From assembly GCA_035771165.1 (NCBI GenBank), contig JAWNZC010000106.1, positions 248,001 through 312,000 on the forward strand: a stretch of 64,000 nt of DNA, written 5' to 3'. The notes under the pieces were generated by a model. The model was not told the origin of the DNA. It made no database searches and worked only from the letters and a program-made list of their open reading frames with translations. The stretch is from Paragorgia papillata. Taxonomy: Eukaryota; Cnidaria; Anthozoa; Scleralcyonacea; Coralliidae. Numbering within the stretch: the stretch's first letter is position 1; every line of letters starts with the position of its first letter. Below are positions 61,066 through 64,000 of the stretch, piece after piece. Both the position numbers and the translations under genes were made by a program.

Positions 61066-61195
61066 GTTGAGTTTTCTCGTCAGCCTAAAAAATAAAGAAT
61101 ACTTTCTCGACGTCTCGAGCGAAGGCCCTTTGTAAAAGAGTTAGTAAATTTGATTTATTATTCTTTAATTTTCAGGCTGACGAGAAAACTCAACA
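61066..61195. mobile_element. Fold-back element (130 bp) with ~37-bp arms
   Basis: GTTGAGTTTTCTCGTCAGCC, then TAAAAAATAAAGAATA, mirrors TATTCTTTAATTTTCAGGC, then TGACGAGAAAACTCAAC. The interior GAGCGAAGGCCCTTTG is related to sequence near 430. It is a short MITE-like repeat. Confidence 0.75.
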
Positions 61196-61559
61196 TCACG
61201 TGTCGTGAAGAATTGCGGTCGTTTCGCCCCCAAGTCGTTTCCCCTAACTAGAAGGCGTTGTTTTATACACAAGTATTTGGCAAGAATAATAAACAAGTGT
61301 AAGTTTGGCATATTTCATGGATTTCAATAAATCGCTTTCTCATCTAATTTTGCCATATTCGTGAATCGTGCGAAACATTTAAATCTGTCCAACAAATATA
61401 TTCCAACTAATATCCATATTATTTATTTAACGTAAACGTTTCAACGATCCAAGAAATATTCTAGCTGTCAGTCCCCAAACTAAATCGAATGACAGAGTAA
61501 ATCTGAATCTGCACAACAGTAGTATTTTCACGCACAACAACTGCCCTGTATACAGAAAC

Positions 61560-62175
61560 ATAAATTGGGAGGCGAAACGATCGGTTACCGTCGTGAATAT
61601 CAACTTGAAAATGAAGCCAATGTTTTTCCATTTGTTTGGATTTTACACGCAACTTTCACACAAAACGATTTGATACACGAATCACGTACGTCCTGGGTTA
61701 ACCATACCTGGAAAATATGTCTCCTCTTTTTCCTTAAGCTTCTGGTTGGCCCTCCTTGTGATATTTTTTATCCATTTCATCATTCTCTTAAATACTACCG
61801 GGAAAGTTTCTTTATCCTTCAAATCTTTTTTTGTAATACCACACCGTCTTCACAGCTACACATTTAAAGACAAAATGTTTAATTTTAAAACCTCAGTCGA
61901 AGATCAAAACCTCGCATTGTGCAGCCAATGTAGCATTTATATATAGTACTCGATTTATATAATAGTACTCAATTAAGTTTCTTCGAATTAACAATTAATC
62001 GCCAAAGGCGACGTGATTACAAGCCTGTATTCACTGCAAATGCAAAATTTTTACTATTTGTAGCAAATAGATAGATACAAAATGATCCGAAATAACTTGA
62101 AATGATTCAATATGATGCCGAAGACGGGGAAATTGAAAAAAGAGAAGAGTGGTTGTGGTTGGGGTGTTATTTATC
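61560..62175 (+). repeat. ~0.6-kb duplicated segment, copy 2
   Basis: Second copy of 59645-60260, direct orientation, ~1.9 kb apart. It lies just downstream (in gene orientation) of the EndoG-like gene. Confidence 0.75.
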
Positions 62176-62243
62176 CTTTCTATATGGAATACGGTATGGG
62201 AAGAAGTTTAGTATTGCCACTCCAATTCTTAAAGGCAAGAGGT

Positions 62244-63271
62244 CTAGTGATATTTGTTCAGCGTTAGAGCTTGGCACGTTTGCAGAGTAAAAACCCGTGC
62301 TTTTGACGACGCTAGTTCGTGAACGACAACAAGCTGCAGCCCATAAGAATGCAGGCACGTTAACTCTATATTTTCGAATGTTACTCTTGGTTGAAATCGT
62401 CTGAAAATTACTGAAACCTGCGGGACCAAAAAACCTTGGTTCCAGCGTGAGCCCAAATATTCTATATGTAGACGGTACGCAGCCCGTAATAATATGCAAA
62501 TGATAGACTCCACAATGTCGTCTTGCCCATAGGACAAGACGCTTCTCGTGACTGTTCCATTGCCCAGCATTTGGTTCGAAAACTGAGGGACTGAATTTGT
62601 ATATATAAATGTTTCATATACTCTATCGTTACGACCATACTGTGCAGCAACCACATGGCCCCTATGAACGGCAGCTGGACGTTTATATTTCCGACGGGCT
62701 GAACATTTTTCCCCGTGAGGTACGCTATCACCCTTGCTTGATGCTCTATACCAATTTTGCTCGACGTACGACCTACCAAGTGAACTTTCATAGCATGTTA
62801 CATGTTGTAGACAATTGCGGTAGTCGCCGTTTTGTTGTTGGAAATCAGGAACAATTGCGTTGCTTTGTCTGAAATGGCGATTTCTTCTTGCATAACGGCG
62901 TTCAAAGTACTGCTCTTTTGTCAGAACAATTGTAACAGCTAACGGAATACGGTTCTTACAGTCATAGAAAATACCTATTCGTCCAGGCTCACATATTTCT
63001 ACGACGTCAGCAGCATTCTGTGCAAGACTTGTAAAATTTGGAACATATTTCCTCAGGTCACTGGTCGTTTTTGTAAAAGCTTTGTACGTGTGCGTTGTGG
63101 CATCCAATGAACAAGCACCCATAAAATTACACGCACACATCCGTTATTATGAAGTCGCTTCCGGGAGAAACAATGCACTGAGCTTGAATCATGGGTAACT
63201 TGGTCAGGAATTGACTGAAACACCAACAGCAGATAGATGAATTTAGAGCATATTTCCACGACCTTTCCCAT
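62244..63271 (-). pseudogene. Secreted EndoG/ENDOD1-like nuclease, one frameshift
   Basis: Starts at the ATG of 63271-63269 with MGKVVEICSKFIYLLLVFQS, a clear signal peptide. This frame runs to a Cys-containing segment near 63120 and then shifts to the frame covering 63140-62244. The second part has YDCKNRIPLAVTIVLTKEQY and HRGHVVAAQYG, then ETFIYTNSVPQFS, the layout of DNA/RNA non-specific (EndoG-type) nucleases, where the catalytic motif is DRGH. Here the first residue is H instead of D. Downstream of QML the frame may drift. A shift near 63110 would inactivate it if real; a single sequencing error could also cause it. Confidence 0.65.
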
Positions 63272-64000
63272 CTAAAAAGCATATCATGAAAGTATATATT
63301 TTGCATTGAAATTCAATTGTATATATTGCATTGAAATTCATATTTTTGTTAGAACTAAGCAAGTTTTCAACCCTTTCCCAGCCGAGGGCCTTCCCACCGT
63401 CAATTGACTTTAACCAGAGTCAGCAGTTTACTCAAATTCCGGCTGCCACATATGCGATATATACTTTTTTTAAATCCCGACGTCTGATAAGAGAGTATAT
63501 TAATCGAACGTACAAAGTAGTTTTACTATAACTTACACTACTGTGTGTTCCAAAATTGTAGCTCAAAACCATTATTTTGCGTGCTAAGATCATAAAAAGT
63601 AAAACAAATTCGATCGATGGAAACATGGAAAATGTTTTCTACTTCTTAAATAATAAACAGCAACAAACCAATGACAAACAAAATGAACACAAATTATTGT
63701 ATAACTTTTTATGGGTATTATGGATGATTTTGATCAAAATAATCATACCAAAACGTCCACAAGCATCGAATTAGATTTTTCGTATAAATGTACGTCATAT
63801 AAAAAGGAGTTAAAACAGATATATAATTAGTGACCTGAAGTACTGGCACGGCGAAGCAAAGACAAGACGTGGAGAAGCTTGTGGCAGCTTGGTAATAGTC
63901 TGGCGTTGGACAGAAGCCCGGTTTACATGACAAGCGTTTTTGGGCATGGCACCCTTAAAATTTGGCAGGGTGCCAAGACCTAAGGCCCACCATGTTTCCT
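63272..64000. other. Window end, no supported gene
   Basis: AT-rich sequence with short frames lacking recognisable content. A short duplicated phrase, CATTGAAATTCA, lies at 63304 and 63330. Confidence 0.4.

Noticed and set aside
1..64000. CRISPR arrays or prokaryotic operon signals
   Set aside because: No regularly spaced direct repeats with unique spacers; no consistent ribosome-binding sites; introns and LINEs indicate a eukaryote. The 78-bp and 34-bp arrays have no unique spacers.

Overview
This is a window of a eukaryotic, almost certainly animal, genome. It has AT-rich intergenic DNA, at least one intron-split gene, many decayed retrotransposons (CR1/L2-type LINEs, a Penelope-like fragment), MITE-like and fold-back elements, and remnants of animal-type genes (a MACPF/perforin-like gene and a secreted EndoG-type nuclease). 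The mix of element types and the MACPF and nuclease remnants would suit a cnidarian such as a coral or sea anemone, but that assignment is an inference from memory and not proven here.

The centrepiece is a complete, apparently intact Polinton/Maverick (virus-like, self-synthesizing transposon) at 31467-51351, 19,885 bp. It starts with AG and ends with CT, has ~269-bp terminal inverted repeats that differ at about one position, and is flanked by a perfect 6-bp target duplication (TACTAT). It sits in one arm of a long inverted repeat. The other arm (52568-52573) still carries the unoccupied target site with a single TACTAT, so the insertion can be read directly. It encodes a protein-primed family B DNA polymerase, an rve integrase, an A32/FtsK-type packaging ATPase, PY-type (double jelly-roll major capsid) and PX-type (penton) capsid proteins, and two putative fibre proteins sharing the N-terminus MSYYYGY, one of them a long collagen. 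It also encodes several membrane or coiled-coil proteins, a zinc-ribbon protein, a family of NUMOD1-like modules, and an array of three tiny ORFs. No adenain-type protease was recognised.

In the Polinton, nearly every start codon lies directly behind an ATAA/AATAAA element (often exactly ATAAATG), on both strands and in front of tiny ORFs too. Three gaps carry a palindrome TTATAAC-(7-8 nt)-GTTATAA. Together these look like an element-specific transcription start/stop code.

Left flank (1-31460): tandem and mini-satellite repeats, two related Cys-motif genes, a chromodomain gene with a decayed 2A-bearing LINE in its intron, a SWIM zinc-finger ORF, an OB-fold pseudogene, a decayed DDE transposase with a SAP-like tail, and a set of paralogous repeats at ~22 kb and ~26-29 kb that show a TA-flanked MITE and a LINE inserted into a known empty site. 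Right flank (51358-64000): the rest of the long inverted repeat, a LINE 3' end, several hairpins, a broken MACPF gene, a tRNA-like repeat, a ~0.6-kb duplicated segment, and a frameshifted EndoG-like nuclease gene. Large stretches hold nothing I can support as genic.
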